The translations under genes were made by a program, and so were the position numbers. Positions 1 through 7,605 of a DNA stretch of 64,000 nt are shown piece after piece (the first letter of the stretch is position 1; every line of letters starts with the position of its first letter). The notes under the pieces were generated by a model. That model saw nothing but the letters and a program-made list of their open reading frames with translations, ran no database searches and was not told the origin of the DNA. The DNA comes from Lysobacter sp. BMK333-48F3 (GTDB lineage: Bacteria > Pseudomonadota > Gammaproteobacteria > Xanthomonadales > Xanthomonadaceae): assembly GCF_019733395.1 (NCBI RefSeq), contig NZ_JAIHOO010000001.1, positions 1,302,001 through 1,366,000 of the forward strand, given 5' to 3'.

Positions 1-326
1 GGATCGAGTTGCTGCAGCCGGCCCAGCGTCACCACCGCATTGTCCGGCTCGCCCGGCAGGCGGGCGCGGCTGCGCCGGGTCGCGGCCAGGGCGCTGCGGT
101 AGACCTCGGCCAGGCGGAACGGGCCGCCGCGGGCGAGCGCGCCCTTGAACAGCACCGGGCGGCGGTCCCAGTCCTCGTCGGCGAAGACCTCCCAATCCAG
201 CGCGTCGCGTTCGATCGGCGCTTGCGGCGGCAACTCGGGCCGCGCGGTTTCCGGCGTCGCGCGCTCGAACGCTACGGTTTCCGACGTTGCGGTCTCCAAC
301 GATGCGCGCTCGAACGATCCGTTCAT
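1..326 (-). CDS. JmjC/cupin-8-like protein, N-terminal part only
   Basis: About 108 residues are visible before the window edge cuts the gene. After an acidic, Glu/Thr-rich leader of about 38 residues comes a stretch reading LDWEVFADEDWDRRPVLFKG, which resembles the start of JmjC/cupin-8 hydroxylases, where a Trp and an R-P-[VL] motif precede the barrel. The metal-binding H-x-D/E would lie beyond the edge, so activity cannot be judged. The ATG overlaps the stop of the upstream gene (ATGA at 323-326), which implies translational coupling in the same operon as the LanM-like dehydratase. If intact, it would be an Fe(II)/2-oxoglutarate oxygenase that could hydroxylate the small peptides of this operon (inference). 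Family call moderate, role uncertain. Confidence 0.6.
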   Translation of the reverse strand, partial: MNGSFERASLETATSETVAFERATPETARPELPPQAPIERDALDWEVFADEDWDRRPVLFKGALARGGPFRLAEVYRSALAATRRSRARLPGEPDNAVVTLGRLQQLD

Positions 327-1507
327 GCCGGCACCCGCTCGCGCTGGATCGCGCGCAGATCGTGCAGCCTTTGCAGCAACGCGAGCAGGCCCGGATCGAC
401 ACGCCGCCGCGGACCGGCGCACAGTTGCGCGACCGTGGCCGGCGCGCCGCCTTGCAGCGCCTGCAACAGCGCGTCCACGCGCGGATGCACCGGCATCGAG
501 AACGCATGGCCGTTGACCGCCCACCACTCGCGCTCGCCGTCGGCCAGGCGCAGCAAGGGGCTGCGCCGGTCCAGGCCGACCCGGTCGGCGGGCGCCAAGG
601 GCTCTTCGCGCGGCGCGGGCACCGGTTCCAGGCCTGCGGCGCTGGCGCGCGCGGCCCAGCTCGCACGCAGCGCGCGCTGCAGATCGCCGCCGGCCACCGC
701 CGCGCGCATCTGCGCGGCGACCTGCTGCAGCGGCGCGATCGCGGCGCGGCCGCGCGGCGGGAAGTCGAGCATCGCCACCTGCGCCTGCTCGCCGAGTTCG
801 GCGTCCACCAGTTCGGCCAGCACATCCTTGACCGCCACCGCCGCTGCTTCGCCGCCGACCGGCACGCTCACCGCCAGGCCCAGGGTCGGGCCGAGATCGG
901 CCTCCTCGACCCAACCGGCTTCGGGCCAGTACAGCGCCTCGCCCGCGACCGCGCGCAGGACCCGCGCCGGCGCGCCCCCGGCGCGCGGACGCGCGCGCCA
1001 GCAGCGCACTTCGCTGCCGCCCAGCAGCGGCAGGCGCAGGCTCGCCGCCGCCGGTTCGAAGCGCGGCCCCAGCGTGCCGGCGTCGGCCTCGCCCAGCCAC
1101 AGCTCGGCGGTCAGCGCCAGGCTCGGCTGTCCGAAGCGCTCGAACAGCCCCGCCAGCGCCTCGCGCGCTTGCGCCCACAGCGCGTAGTCGAGGAACAGCG
1201 GCTGGGTCACCCGCAGTTGGAAACCGCGCCCGTCCAGGCGCGCGCGCACCCGCGCCACATAGCCGGCCGCATCGGCATCGTCCGCGCCGGGCAACAGATC
1301 GCCCGGTGCGCGCATCCAGCCGCCGTCGACGTAGAAGCGCACGTCGGGCAGGGCCAGGAAGCGGGTGCCGGCGCGGAACGGTTCGGCCGCACGGCGCACC
1401 AGCGCGTAAGCGCTCGCGGGGTCCAGGGCCGGCGCCGCGCCCGCCAGGCGACAGGCGCGGCGGCGCCAATGCGTCTGCAGGCCGCTCCAGTCGATCGGCG
1501 CGCTCAT
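323..1507 (-). CDS. Degenerate JmjC/cupin-fold protein with C-terminal winged helix
   Basis: 394 residues. Residues 130-215 follow the JmjC/cupin-8 pattern: LTAELWLGEADAG, then a P-L-L-G-G-S-E-V-x-C-W strand, then EALYWPEAGWVEE where the family has a G-D-x-L-Y-x-P-x-G-W-x-H strand. The expected iron ligands are missing: R149-F150-E151 sits where H-x-D/E is usual, and E201 sits where the distal His is usual. A catalytic oxygenase is therefore unlikely. Residues 315-394 read like a small winged-helix domain, as at the end of ribosomal oxygenases or in PqqD-type peptide-binding domains. A peptide-binding or scaffold role in the operon is plausible (inference). Start chosen because its ATG overlaps the stop of the dehydratase gene (ATGA, 1504-1507). 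Confidence 0.65.
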   Translation of the reverse strand: MSAPIDWSGLQTHWRRRACRLAGAAPALDPASAYALVRRAAEPFRAGTRFLALPDVRFYVDGGWMRAPGDLLPGADDADAAGYVARVRARLDGRGFQLRVTQPLFLDYALWAQAREALAGLFERFGQPSLALTAELWLGEADAGTLGPRFEPAAASLRLPLLGGSEVRCWRARPRAGGAPARVLRAVAGEALYWPEAGWVEEADLGPTLGLAVSVPVGGEAAAVAVKDVLAELVDAELGEQAQVAMLDFPPRGRAAIAPLQQVAAQMRAAVAGGDLQRALRASWAARASAAGLEPVPAPREEPLAPADRVGLDRRSPLLRLADGEREWWAVNGHAFSMPVHPRVDALLQALQGGAPATVAQLCAGPRRRVDPGLLALLQRLHDLRAIQRERVPA

Positions 1508-3900
1508 TCGCGCGCCGCCGCGAACTGGCCGTGGATGCGCGCGGCGTAGTCGGCCAGCGGCTCCAGCCCCATCGCCCGGCGGCGACGGTCGACCTCGCGC
1601 GGACGTTCGATCGGGCAGGGTTCGAAGCCCTCGTCGCGGCGACGGAACTTGGTCCCGTAGCGCTGCTTGCGCCCGCGCTGCACGCGCAGGGCGTCGGTCA
1701 GATAGGCCAGCTCGCGCAGGCTCATGTCGCCGTCGCGCGCCGCCGCGGCGATCAAGCGCAGGCAACGGTCCTGGAACGCGCGCGGCCCGTCGGCGTGCTG
1801 GAGCAGACGGCAAGCCGCTGCGGCCGCGGCGTCGCCGACCCGCGCGCGCCCCGGCCAACCGTGGCGTTCGACCACCGCCTGCAGCCAGGCCATCGACTGC
1901 TGCACATGCGCCTGCAACTGCGCCTCCAGCGCGGCGTCGGCGAAACCGCCGTCGGTCCACGGCGTGCGCAGGGCCGCATCGATGCGGTCGATGCGCAACA
2001 ACCGCTGCGCTACTGCGCCGGCGTCGTCCTGGTTCGCCTCGTCTTGATTCGCCTCGACCGCCTCGACGGGCTGCGAAAGCGCCTCCACCCGCAGGCTCAC
2101 CTCGTCGCCCTGCCAGCGGCAGACCACGCGCCGGTCCTGACGCGCCCAGTCGAAAGCCGCTTCGCCGTCCTGCGCGCCCAGCCAGTGCAGGCGCACGCCC
2201 AGGCGCGGATCGTGCAGTTCGCCGCAGCGGCCGTGCGCGGCGCTCAGATCGGGCACCACATGAGCGACCGCATCGCGAACCGCCACCGCCAGGTCGAGCA
2301 AGTCGAAGCCTTCGCCACGACGTCGCGCCGGCTGCGGATTGAGCCGTTCGCGCGGCTGCGGCAAGGCGCCGCGCACGCGCAGCGCCGGGCCGCTGGCCGA
2401 CGGCGGCCGCATCAACAGCGGCGCATCGCCGTCCAGTCGGGTATAGAAATACGGCACGTCGCCGCAACGAAGTTGCGCGCGTTCTCCGGCGATGTAACCG
2501 CGCAGGTCCGGCGCCGTCGCGGCGTGCGGGTCCAGCGCGGCGGCGTATTCGGGCGTCGGCCGCAGCAGCACCCGGGTGCGGCGCCCGCGCAGGCGCGTGC
2601 GCAGCGCCGCGCGCAATTCGTCGCGATGCAGGTGCAGGCGCATCCACAACTCGAACAGGCCGCGCAGGAACTCCAGCGGATAGGCGCCGTAGCCGACCCG
2701 GCCGGCGCGATCGGCGACCAGGCCGGGCGCCTGCTCGCGCCGCCACGGCCGCGCCACCGCGCGCAGTTGCGCGCCGCCGTCGTCGCGGTCGAAGAAGGCC
2801 CAGTCCGGTCCCTCGCTGTCGCCGCGCGCGGCATCGCGTTCGAACCCGGCCGGATAGCGGCCGCGATCGCGTTCGCCGACGGTCAGCCCGGTGTCCTCCA
2901 GCCGCTGCACCGGAAACAGGCAGACCTCCAGGTCCACCGGCAGCAGTTGCGGCCGGCCCTGGCGCAGCCCGCAGACCAGGTTGCCCGGCCCCAGGTCGAC
3001 CAGGCCGAGGCCGAAACAGGCGCCGGCCAGGGCGCCGGCATCGCGCCACAGGCGCCGCGCCTGGGCGCGGCCCAAGCGCGTCGCACGCAGGCGGCGGCCG
3101 CGCAGGCGGCCGTAGCCCGGCGGCGGCGCGATCCATTCCTGCCACAGGTAATCGCGGTCGCGACCGCGGCCATGAAAACTGTTCAGCGTCGGCAGCCGCA
3201 CCGCACCGGGCCCGCCGGCCAGCGCGTTGATCCAGGCGAATACGCCGTCGTCGCCGAGCAGGGCGATCTCGGCATCGGCCGGACGCGGCTTGTAGGCCAG
3301 GACCACGCCGTTGGCCCAACTCGCGCGCAGCACGCGCTGGCCGCCGTGGTGGGTTTCTTCCGGATGCGCCCACAGCGCCGTCACCGGGCCGTCCACGCCG
3401 GCGTGCGCGGCTAGCGCGCCGCTGCGCAGATCGCGCGCCAAGCGGCGCGCAAACGCTCCCAGGAACCGGCGATGGCGCTCGCGCAGGGCGCGCAGGCGCG
3501 CGGCCAGGCGCGACCGGCGCGGCGCCAGGCACCAGTGCAAGGCCAGGTCCAGCACCGGCGCGTGCAGTTCGCCGTTGTCGAGCGCGAGCGCGGCCGGCCG
3601 CACCCGTGCGGCGTGCGCGCGCGCCAGCGCGGCGCAGTCGCGGTCGAGCGCATCGAGGAAGGCCAGCCACGGCGCCAGGCGCGCATCGCGCAAGGCATCG
3701 CCGATGCGGCGCGCGGCGCGTGCGCCGCGCCAGGGGCGCAGCGGAACCAACAAACCGTCGTCGCCCAGGCGCGCGCGCGGCGGCCACCACCAGGCGATGC
3801 CGCCTTCGGCGACCGCGGCCAGCAACCGACGCGCGGCGGGCGATGCCGGCGCGTCGACGGCCCCGGGCGCGGGCGGCAGATCCAACAAGGATTCGCTCAT
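1504..3900 (-). CDS. LanM-type dehydratase domain without cyclase, DUF6624-like tail
   Basis: 798 residues. The first ~620 match the DUF4135 dehydratase half of class II lanthipeptide synthetases. Visible motifs are THHGG at 183-187, YKPR at 203-206, DLGPGN at 302-307, PVDLEV at 321-326, R443..T449 in RVLLRPTPEY (the spacing of the Arg/Thr elimination pair), and CGDVPYF at 479-485. Gly304 occupies the place where LanM enzymes usually have His in D-x-H-x-x-N, so the kinase step may be altered. There is no LanC cyclase domain. Instead, about residues 630-795 resemble DUF6624 (LAYLTDALRV, KQRYGTKF, CPIERP, GLEPLADY). The expected activity is phosphorylation and elimination of Ser/Thr in the peptides encoded just upstream (inference). 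ATG at 3900 preferred over an upstream in-frame TTG at 3918; no clear ribosome site for either. Confidence 0.8.
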   Translation of the reverse strand: MSESLLDLPPAPGAVDAPASPAARRLLAAVAEGGIAWWWPPRARLGDDGLLVPLRPWRGARAARRIGDALRDARLAPWLAFLDALDRDCAALARAHAARVRPAALALDNGELHAPVLDLALHWCLAPRRSRLAARLRALRERHRRFLGAFARRLARDLRSGALAAHAGVDGPVTALWAHPEETHHGGQRVLRASWANGVVLAYKPRPADAEIALLGDDGVFAWINALAGGPGAVRLPTLNSFHGRGRDRDYLWQEWIAPPPGYGRLRGRRLRATRLGRAQARRLWRDAGALAGACFGLGLVDLGPGNLVCGLRQGRPQLLPVDLEVCLFPVQRLEDTGLTVGERDRGRYPAGFERDAARGDSEGPDWAFFDRDDGGAQLRAVARPWRREQAPGLVADRAGRVGYGAYPLEFLRGLFELWMRLHLHRDELRAALRTRLRGRRTRVLLRPTPEYAAALDPHAATAPDLRGYIAGERAQLRCGDVPYFYTRLDGDAPLLMRPPSASGPALRVRGALPQPRERLNPQPARRRGEGFDLLDLAVAVRDAVAHVVPDLSAAHGRCGELHDPRLGVRLHWLGAQDGEAAFDWARQDRRVVCRWQGDEVSLRVEALSQPVEAVEANQDEANQDDAGAVAQRLLRIDRIDAALRTPWTDGGFADAALEAQLQAHVQQSMAWLQAVVERHGWPGRARVGDAAAAAACRLLQHADGPRAFQDRCLRLIAAAARDGDMSLRELAYLTDALRVQRGRKQRYGTKFRRRDEGFEPCPIERPREVDRRRRAMGLEPLADYAARIHGQFAAARE

Positions 3901-3961
3901 CGGGCCGCGTCGCCGCAACCGCGACGACGCGGCCGGCGCGAGGCGCCGGCCGCGGGGCCGA

Positions 3962-4114
3962 TCACGGAATGCAGTAGATGCGGCGGCAGGTGGCCGGCAC
4001 GAAGCTCGCGCCTGCGGCGGCCTGCTTGCGCAGTTCGCCGATCGCCAGCGCCGGCACGGCCTGGCGCTGCTTGGTTGCGGTGGACGGGGCGGGCTTGGAC
4101 TTCTTCATCTTCAT
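3962..4114 (-). CDS. Candidate RiPP precursor peptide 1
   Basis: A 50-residue peptide starting MKMKKSKPAPSTATK and ending ASFVPATCRRIYCIP. It has a strong ribosome site (AAGGAG, 8 nt before the ATG). The basic and Ala-rich first ~35 residues look like a leader, with a possible helix around AIGELRKQAA. The end holds Thr42-Cys43 and Cys48, so a dehydrated Thr and two thiols are available for ring formation. It lies 61 nt upstream of the LanM-like gene on the same strand. Its C-terminus aligns with that of the neighbouring peptide (AS-aromatic-x-P-x-[ST]-C-x-R-x-IYC). No double-Gly cleavage site is obvious. The coding call rests on the ribosome site, operon position and shared motif; the product is unknown. 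Confidence 0.75.
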   Translation of the reverse strand: MKMKKSKPAPSTATKQRQAVPALAIGELRKQAAAGASFVPATCRRIYCIP

Positions 4115-4178
4115 CGGACCATCTCCTTGGGCAGGTGACGAGCCGCGACGCGGGCGCGCCGCGGTCAGGGGCGCAGGA

Positions 4179-4334
4179 TCAGACGCAATAGATGAAACGA
4201 CTGCACGAACGCGGCGCGTACGACGCCGAAGCCGGGATCGGCTTGCTCAACGGCTGCGGGGTCGGTTCGAGCTTGACGCGGGTGGCCGGCGCAACGGCCG
4301 GCGCGGACGCTTTCGCGGTGGCGGCTTGCTTCAC
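4179..4334 (-). CDS. Candidate RiPP precursor peptide 2 (GTG start)
   Basis: A 51-residue peptide with a GTG start and a good AAGGAG site at 4342-4347 on the complementary strand. It begins MKQAATAKASAPAVAP and ends SASYAPRSCSRFIYCV. The leader is rich in Ala, Pro and Lys. The final 14 residues share the AS-[FY]-x-P-x-[ST]-C-x-R-(F)-IYC pattern with peptide 1 although the leaders differ, which indicates selection on the C-terminal core. Candidate modifiable residues are Ser36, Ser38, Ser43, Ser45, Cys44 and Cys50. It is the first gene of the minus-strand operon and is separated from peptide 1 by 64 nt. It is shorter than common gene-calling cut-offs. Confidence 0.75.
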   Translation of the reverse strand: MKQAATAKASAPAVAPATRVKLEPTPQPLSKPIPASASYAPRSCSRFIYCV

Positions 4335-4398
4335 GGTGGCTCTCCTTGAGTACGCGTTGGAACGCGCGGAGCGGCACCGTCGGCGACTCCGCGCACGA

Positions 4399-4447
4399 AC
4401 GCTTCGCGGCGCAACGCGCGTACCTCCGTACGCCCGCGGCGAAGCGT
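4399..4447 (-). promoter_or_regulatory. Nested hairpin in the presumed leader of the peptide operon
   Basis: Two nested inverted repeats lie 65-113 nt upstream of the first peptide start. The outer 9-bp arms are at 4399-4407 and 4439-4447; the inner 6-bp arms at 4418-4423 and 4428-4433 close a 4-nt loop that reads GGAG on the transcribed strand. It could be a leader RNA structure or an operator. The function is not shown by the sequence. Confidence 0.35.
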
Positions 4448-4663
4448 CCCGACTCTAGCCCATGCCGACGCCACGCCCGCCAGCGGGCGCGCAAACCGTG
4501 AGCGGCTTCGCAAGCTTCGCCCCGGCGTCGGATCGGGCGCGACCGGGGCCGCGACCGCTGACGATGATGGAAAGCCTGGAAAACAAGGGAAATACGCCGG
4601 CGGCCAACGCCGCGATGACCGATCGGACTATGTGCGCCCGCAGCATCGCGCCACGCACCGCTT

Positions 4664-4705
4664 TCCCGATTCCCGATTCCCGATTCCCGAATCCCGAATC
4701 CCGAA
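4664..4705. repeat. Heptanucleotide tandem repeat (CGGGAAT/CGGGATT)n
   Basis: About six imperfect copies of a 7-bp unit, the first half reading TTCCCGA and the second half ATCCCGA, so the tract is partly self-complementary. It abuts the 3' end of the ydcF-like gene. Confidence 0.8.
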
Positions 4706-5389
4706 TCACCGAATCCGCTCGAGCATCCGCCGATTGCCGATCAGTTGCGCCCAGCGCGCGCCGATGTCGCTCATGCATACGTAGGCGGCCTCGCCGGCCA
4801 GGCGCAGCAGCATGCGCGGGCTCAGCCGCAGGCGCGGCTCGGCCGCGCACAGCTCCCAGTCGTAGCCGAGCTGGCGCGCGAACAGGGCGCAGCGCGCCAG
4901 GTGATAGCGGCTGCTGAGCAGGGTCACCCGCGTACGCATGCCCTCGCCGAGCAGGACCCGCGCATTGCGCAGGTTCTGCAGGGTGTCGCGCGATTCGGCT
5001 TCCAGCCGCAGCGGCGCGTCGGCCGACAGGCCGCGTGCGAGCAGGCCGGAACGGGCCAGTTCGGCTTCGGTCGGCTCGTCGTCGGCGCCGCCGCCGAGCA
5101 GCACCACGCTGGCCGGCGGACGCTCCCGCCACAGCGACACCGCGCGGTCCAGGCGCGCTTCGAAATCGTGGTCCAGGCGCCCGCCCGGCGCGTGCTTGCC
5201 GAACAGCAGCACGCATTCGCCGCGCTCGGGCTGGCACGGCGCATTGCGCGCCACCCGCAGCACGTGGACGAAGTAGCCCACGTAGACCAGGCCGGCGCTG
5301 AGCACGCAGGCGGCCGAAGCCACCGCCGCGACGTGCAGCACGTCGCGGTCGCCGAACAGCGACAGACGATGGGACAGGCGACTGCTCAT
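4706..5389 (-). CDS. YdcF/SanA-like DUF218 membrane protein
   Basis: 227 residues. One membrane segment lies near residues 18-42 (HVAAVASAACVLSAGLVYVG), followed by a DUF218 domain. This shows the family's pattern of a strand-Gly core (ASVVLLGGGADDE), then T-E-A-E-x-A, then E-S-R-D-T-L-Q-N, then SSRYHLARC. Members such as SanA, ElyC and YdcF act at the cell envelope; the reaction is unknown. It stands between the peptide operon and the pigment cluster and reads on the same strand as the peptide operon, without obvious coupling to either. Confidence 0.75.
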   Translation of the reverse strand: MSSRLSHRLSLFGDRDVLHVAAVASAACVLSAGLVYVGYFVHVLRVARNAPCQPERGECVLLFGKHAPGGRLDHDFEARLDRAVSLWRERPPASVVLLGGGADDEPTEAELARSGLLARGLSADAPLRLEAESRDTLQNLRNARVLLGEGMRTRVTLLSSRYHLARCALFARQLGYDWELCAAEPRLRLSPRMLLRLAGEAAYVCMSDIGARWAQLIGNRRMLERIR

Positions 5390-5575
5390 GCGATGCGGCG
5401 CGGAAACCTCGGCGACCCCTGTGGACGGAACCCGGATGCGGGGACCGGCGCGGCCGCTGAAGCGTTCACCGCGGCGGGCCGGTGCGATCCGGCGGGGCGG
5501 ACGGCCCCCTCGCTATACTGCCGTCGGTCCCCTTCGCCCGATTCTACCGACTACGTGACGTCCGTACCCGCTCCG

Positions 5576-6775
5576 ATGCCGCCGCTGGCGGTCCGCGCCT
5601 ATACCGCCACCACCGCGCTCGGCCGCGGCCTGGAGGCCCAGGCCCAGGCCCTGCGCGAGCGCCGCAGCGGCCTGCGCCGCAACGATCTGGCGCCGCTGGC
5701 GCCGGGCGAGGCGCCGCTGGACTGCTGGATCGGCCGGGTCGACGGGCTCGAGGACGCCGCCCTGCCGGCGCATCTGGCGCCCTGGGAGTGCCGCAACAAC
5801 CGCCTGGCCTGGCTGAGCCTGCAGGCCGACGGCATTCAGGCGGCGATCGCCGAGGTCGCAGCGCGCCACGGCGCCGAACGGGTCGCGGTGATCATCGGCA
5901 CCTCGACCTCGAGCATCGGCGCGACCGAAGAGGCCTATGCCGACCTCGACGGCGACGGCCGCTTTCCCGCCGGCCTGGCCCGGCCCGGGCTGCACACCCC
6001 GCATTCGCTCGGCGCCTTCGTCGCCGCGGCCACCGGCCTGCGCGGCCCCTGCGTGACCGTGGCCACCGCCTGCTCGTCCAGCGCCAAGGTCTTCGCCCAG
6101 GCCGCGCGCCTGATCGGCGCCGGGCTCGCCGACGCGGCCCTGGTCGGCGGCGTCGACACCTTGTGCGGCAGCGTGCTGTTCGGCTTCAACTCGCTGCAAC
6201 TGGTCTCGACCGCGCCGTGCCGGCCGTTCGACGCCGACCGCGACGGCCTGTCGCTGGGCGAAGCCGGCGGCTTCGCCGTGCTCGAACGCCTCGACGCCGG
6301 CGAAACCGCGCCGTTGCGGCTGTGCGGCTACGGCGAATCCAGCGACGCCCACCACATGTCCTCGCCGCACCCGCAGGGCCTGGGCGCGCGCCTGGCGATG
6401 GCCGACGCCCTGGCCCGCGCCGGCATCGGCGCCGACCGGGTCGGCTACCTCAACCTGCACGGCACCGCCACCCCGGCCAACGACTCGATCGAGGCGCTGG
6501 CGGTGGCGGCGCTGTTCCCGCCGTCGCTGCACGCCGGCTCGACCAAGGGCTGGACCGGGCACACCCTCGGTGCCGCCGGCATCGTCGAATCGGCGATCGC
6601 CCTGCTCGCGCTGGAACGCGGCCACCTGCCCGGCACGCTCAACAGCGCCACGCCGGATCCCGGCAACGGCCCGCAGATCCGCTTCGACGACGCCCGCACC
6701 GAGATCGCTTACGCCATGAACAACTCCTTCGGCTTCGGCGGCAACAACTGCTCGCTGGTGTTCGCCCGCGCATGA
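5576..6775 (+). CDS. Beta-ketoacyl-ACP synthase of the aryl polyene cluster
   Basis: 399 residues, a full-length FabF/FabB-type condensing enzyme. The Cys-His-His triad is visible: Cys in VATACSSSAK, His in NLHGTATPANDS and His in GWTGHTLGAAG, and the Gly-rich end FGFGGNNCSL is present. It would extend the aryl polyene chain by decarboxylative condensation with malonyl-ACP. The next gene starts inside its stop (ATGA at 6772-6775) and is a ketosynthase-like partner, the usual pairing in aryl polyene clusters. An in-frame GTG at 5555 is an alternative start; neither start has a clear ribosome site. Confidence 0.85.
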   Translation: MPPLAVRAYTATTALGRGLEAQAQALRERRSGLRRNDLAPLAPGEAPLDCWIGRVDGLEDAALPAHLAPWECRNNRLAWLSLQADGIQAAIAEVAARHGAERVAVIIGTSTSSIGATEEAYADLDGDGRFPAGLARPGLHTPHSLGAFVAAATGLRGPCVTVATACSSSAKVFAQAARLIGAGLADAALVGGVDTLCGSVLFGFNSLQLVSTAPCRPFDADRDGLSLGEAGGFAVLERLDAGETAPLRLCGYGESSDAHHMSSPHPQGLGARLAMADALARAGIGADRVGYLNLHGTATPANDSIEALAVAALFPPSLHAGSTKGWTGHTLGAAGIVESAIALLALERGHLPGTLNSATPDPGNGPQIRFDDARTEIAYAMNNSFGFGGNNCSLVFARA

Positions 6776-7605
6776 GTTCCACCGCCACGCAAGCGCGCAG
6801 CGGCGCGTCCCCGGTCTTGAGCGCGATCATCGAAGGCGTCGGCTACTGGAGCCGCGGCCTGCCCTCGTGGGCGGCGGCGCGCGAATTCGTCGCCGGCGCC
6901 GAGGCCGCCGAAGCGGCGCCGGGCCGGCCCTCGCCGCAGCTGCTGGCGGCGAACGAACGCCGGCGCGCGCCGGACACGGTCGCGGTGGCGCTGGAAGTGG
7001 CGCTGGCCGCCTGCCAGGACGCCGGCCGCGATCCGGCCACGCTGCCGTCGGTGTTCGCCTCCAGCCACGGCGACATGGCGATCACCGACTACATGTGCGC
7101 CACCCTCGCCCGCGAGCCGCGCACGATTTCGCCGACCCGTTTCCACAACTCGGTGCACAACGCCGCCGCCGGCTACTGGACCATCGGCGCCGGCTCGATG
7201 CGCCCGGCGACCGCGATCAGCGCGCTCGAGGCCAGCTTCGCCCAGGGCCTGATCGAAGCCCTGGCCCAGCTCGCCGCCGGCGACGAGGCGGTGCTGCTGG
7301 TCGGCTACGACGGCGCCGCGACCGGGCCGCTGCAGGACGTATCGCCGAGCCAGGGCCTGCTGGGCGCGGCCCTGGTGCTGGCGCGCGCCGCTACGCCGGC
7401 GCGCGGACCGCGCCTGCGCGCCTGGCTGGACCAGGCCGGCGACGGCGACGCGGCGCCGGCCTCGGGCAAGCTGTCCGTCCGCGAAACGGGCAACGCCAGC
7501 GCGCCGATGCTGGCCTTGTTCGACGCCCTGGCCTGCGGCCATGATCGCCTCGCCCTGCCGGCGGGCGCCGGCCGGATCCTGCGGCTGGAGCTCGCCCATG
7601 ACTGA
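6772..7605 (+). CDS. Ketosynthase-like partner (chain-length-factor type)
   Basis: 277 residues, matching the short beta-ketoacyl synthase-like proteins of aryl polyene clusters (ApeC type). It has a thiolase-fold core (VFASSHGDMAITDYMCATL, FHNSVHNAAAGYWTIG, EAVLLVGYDG). The usual active-site Cys in a T-A-C-S-S nucleophile elbow is replaced by the HNSVHNAAAGYW region, so it is probably not a condensing enzyme alone but a partner of the preceding ketosynthase. It overlaps that gene by 4 bp and the following glycosyltransferase by 8 bp, so the three are co-translated. Confidence 0.8.
   Translation: MSSTATQARSGASPVLSAIIEGVGYWSRGLPSWAAAREFVAGAEAAEAAPGRPSPQLLAANERRRAPDTVAVALEVALAACQDAGRDPATLPSVFASSHGDMAITDYMCATLAREPRTISPTRFHNSVHNAAAGYWTIGAGSMRPATAISALEASFAQGLIEALAQLAAGDEAVLLVGYDGAATGPLQDVSPSQGLLGAALVLARAATPARGPRLRAWLDQAGDGDAAPASGKLSVRETGNASAPMLALFDALACGHDRLALPAGAGRILRLELAHD

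Larger units (their letters stand above)
4335..4705. other. Intergenic region between peptide operon and ydcF-like gene
   Basis: No convincing gene is seen in these 370 bases. They hold the nested hairpin described separately, a possible -10-like TAGAGT on the minus strand near 4455, and at 4664-4705 a run of the heptamer (TTCCCGA)n that changes phase to (ATCCCGA)n directly after the stop of the ydcF-like gene. The same heptamer family recurs at 57.5 kb. Confidence 0.5.

Noticed and set aside
9..1549. Long plus-strand open frames opposite the operon
   Set aside because: Arg/Ala/Gln-rich shadow frames of the high-GC minus-strand genes; no family motifs or ribosome sites.
1504..3900. Complete class II lanthipeptide synthetase
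   Set aside because: The C-terminus has no LanC-type zinc-binding Cys-His motifs, so only a dehydratase half is claimed.
4664..4705. CRISPR-like array
   Set aside because: Units are 7 bp without spacers; a simple tandem repeat.
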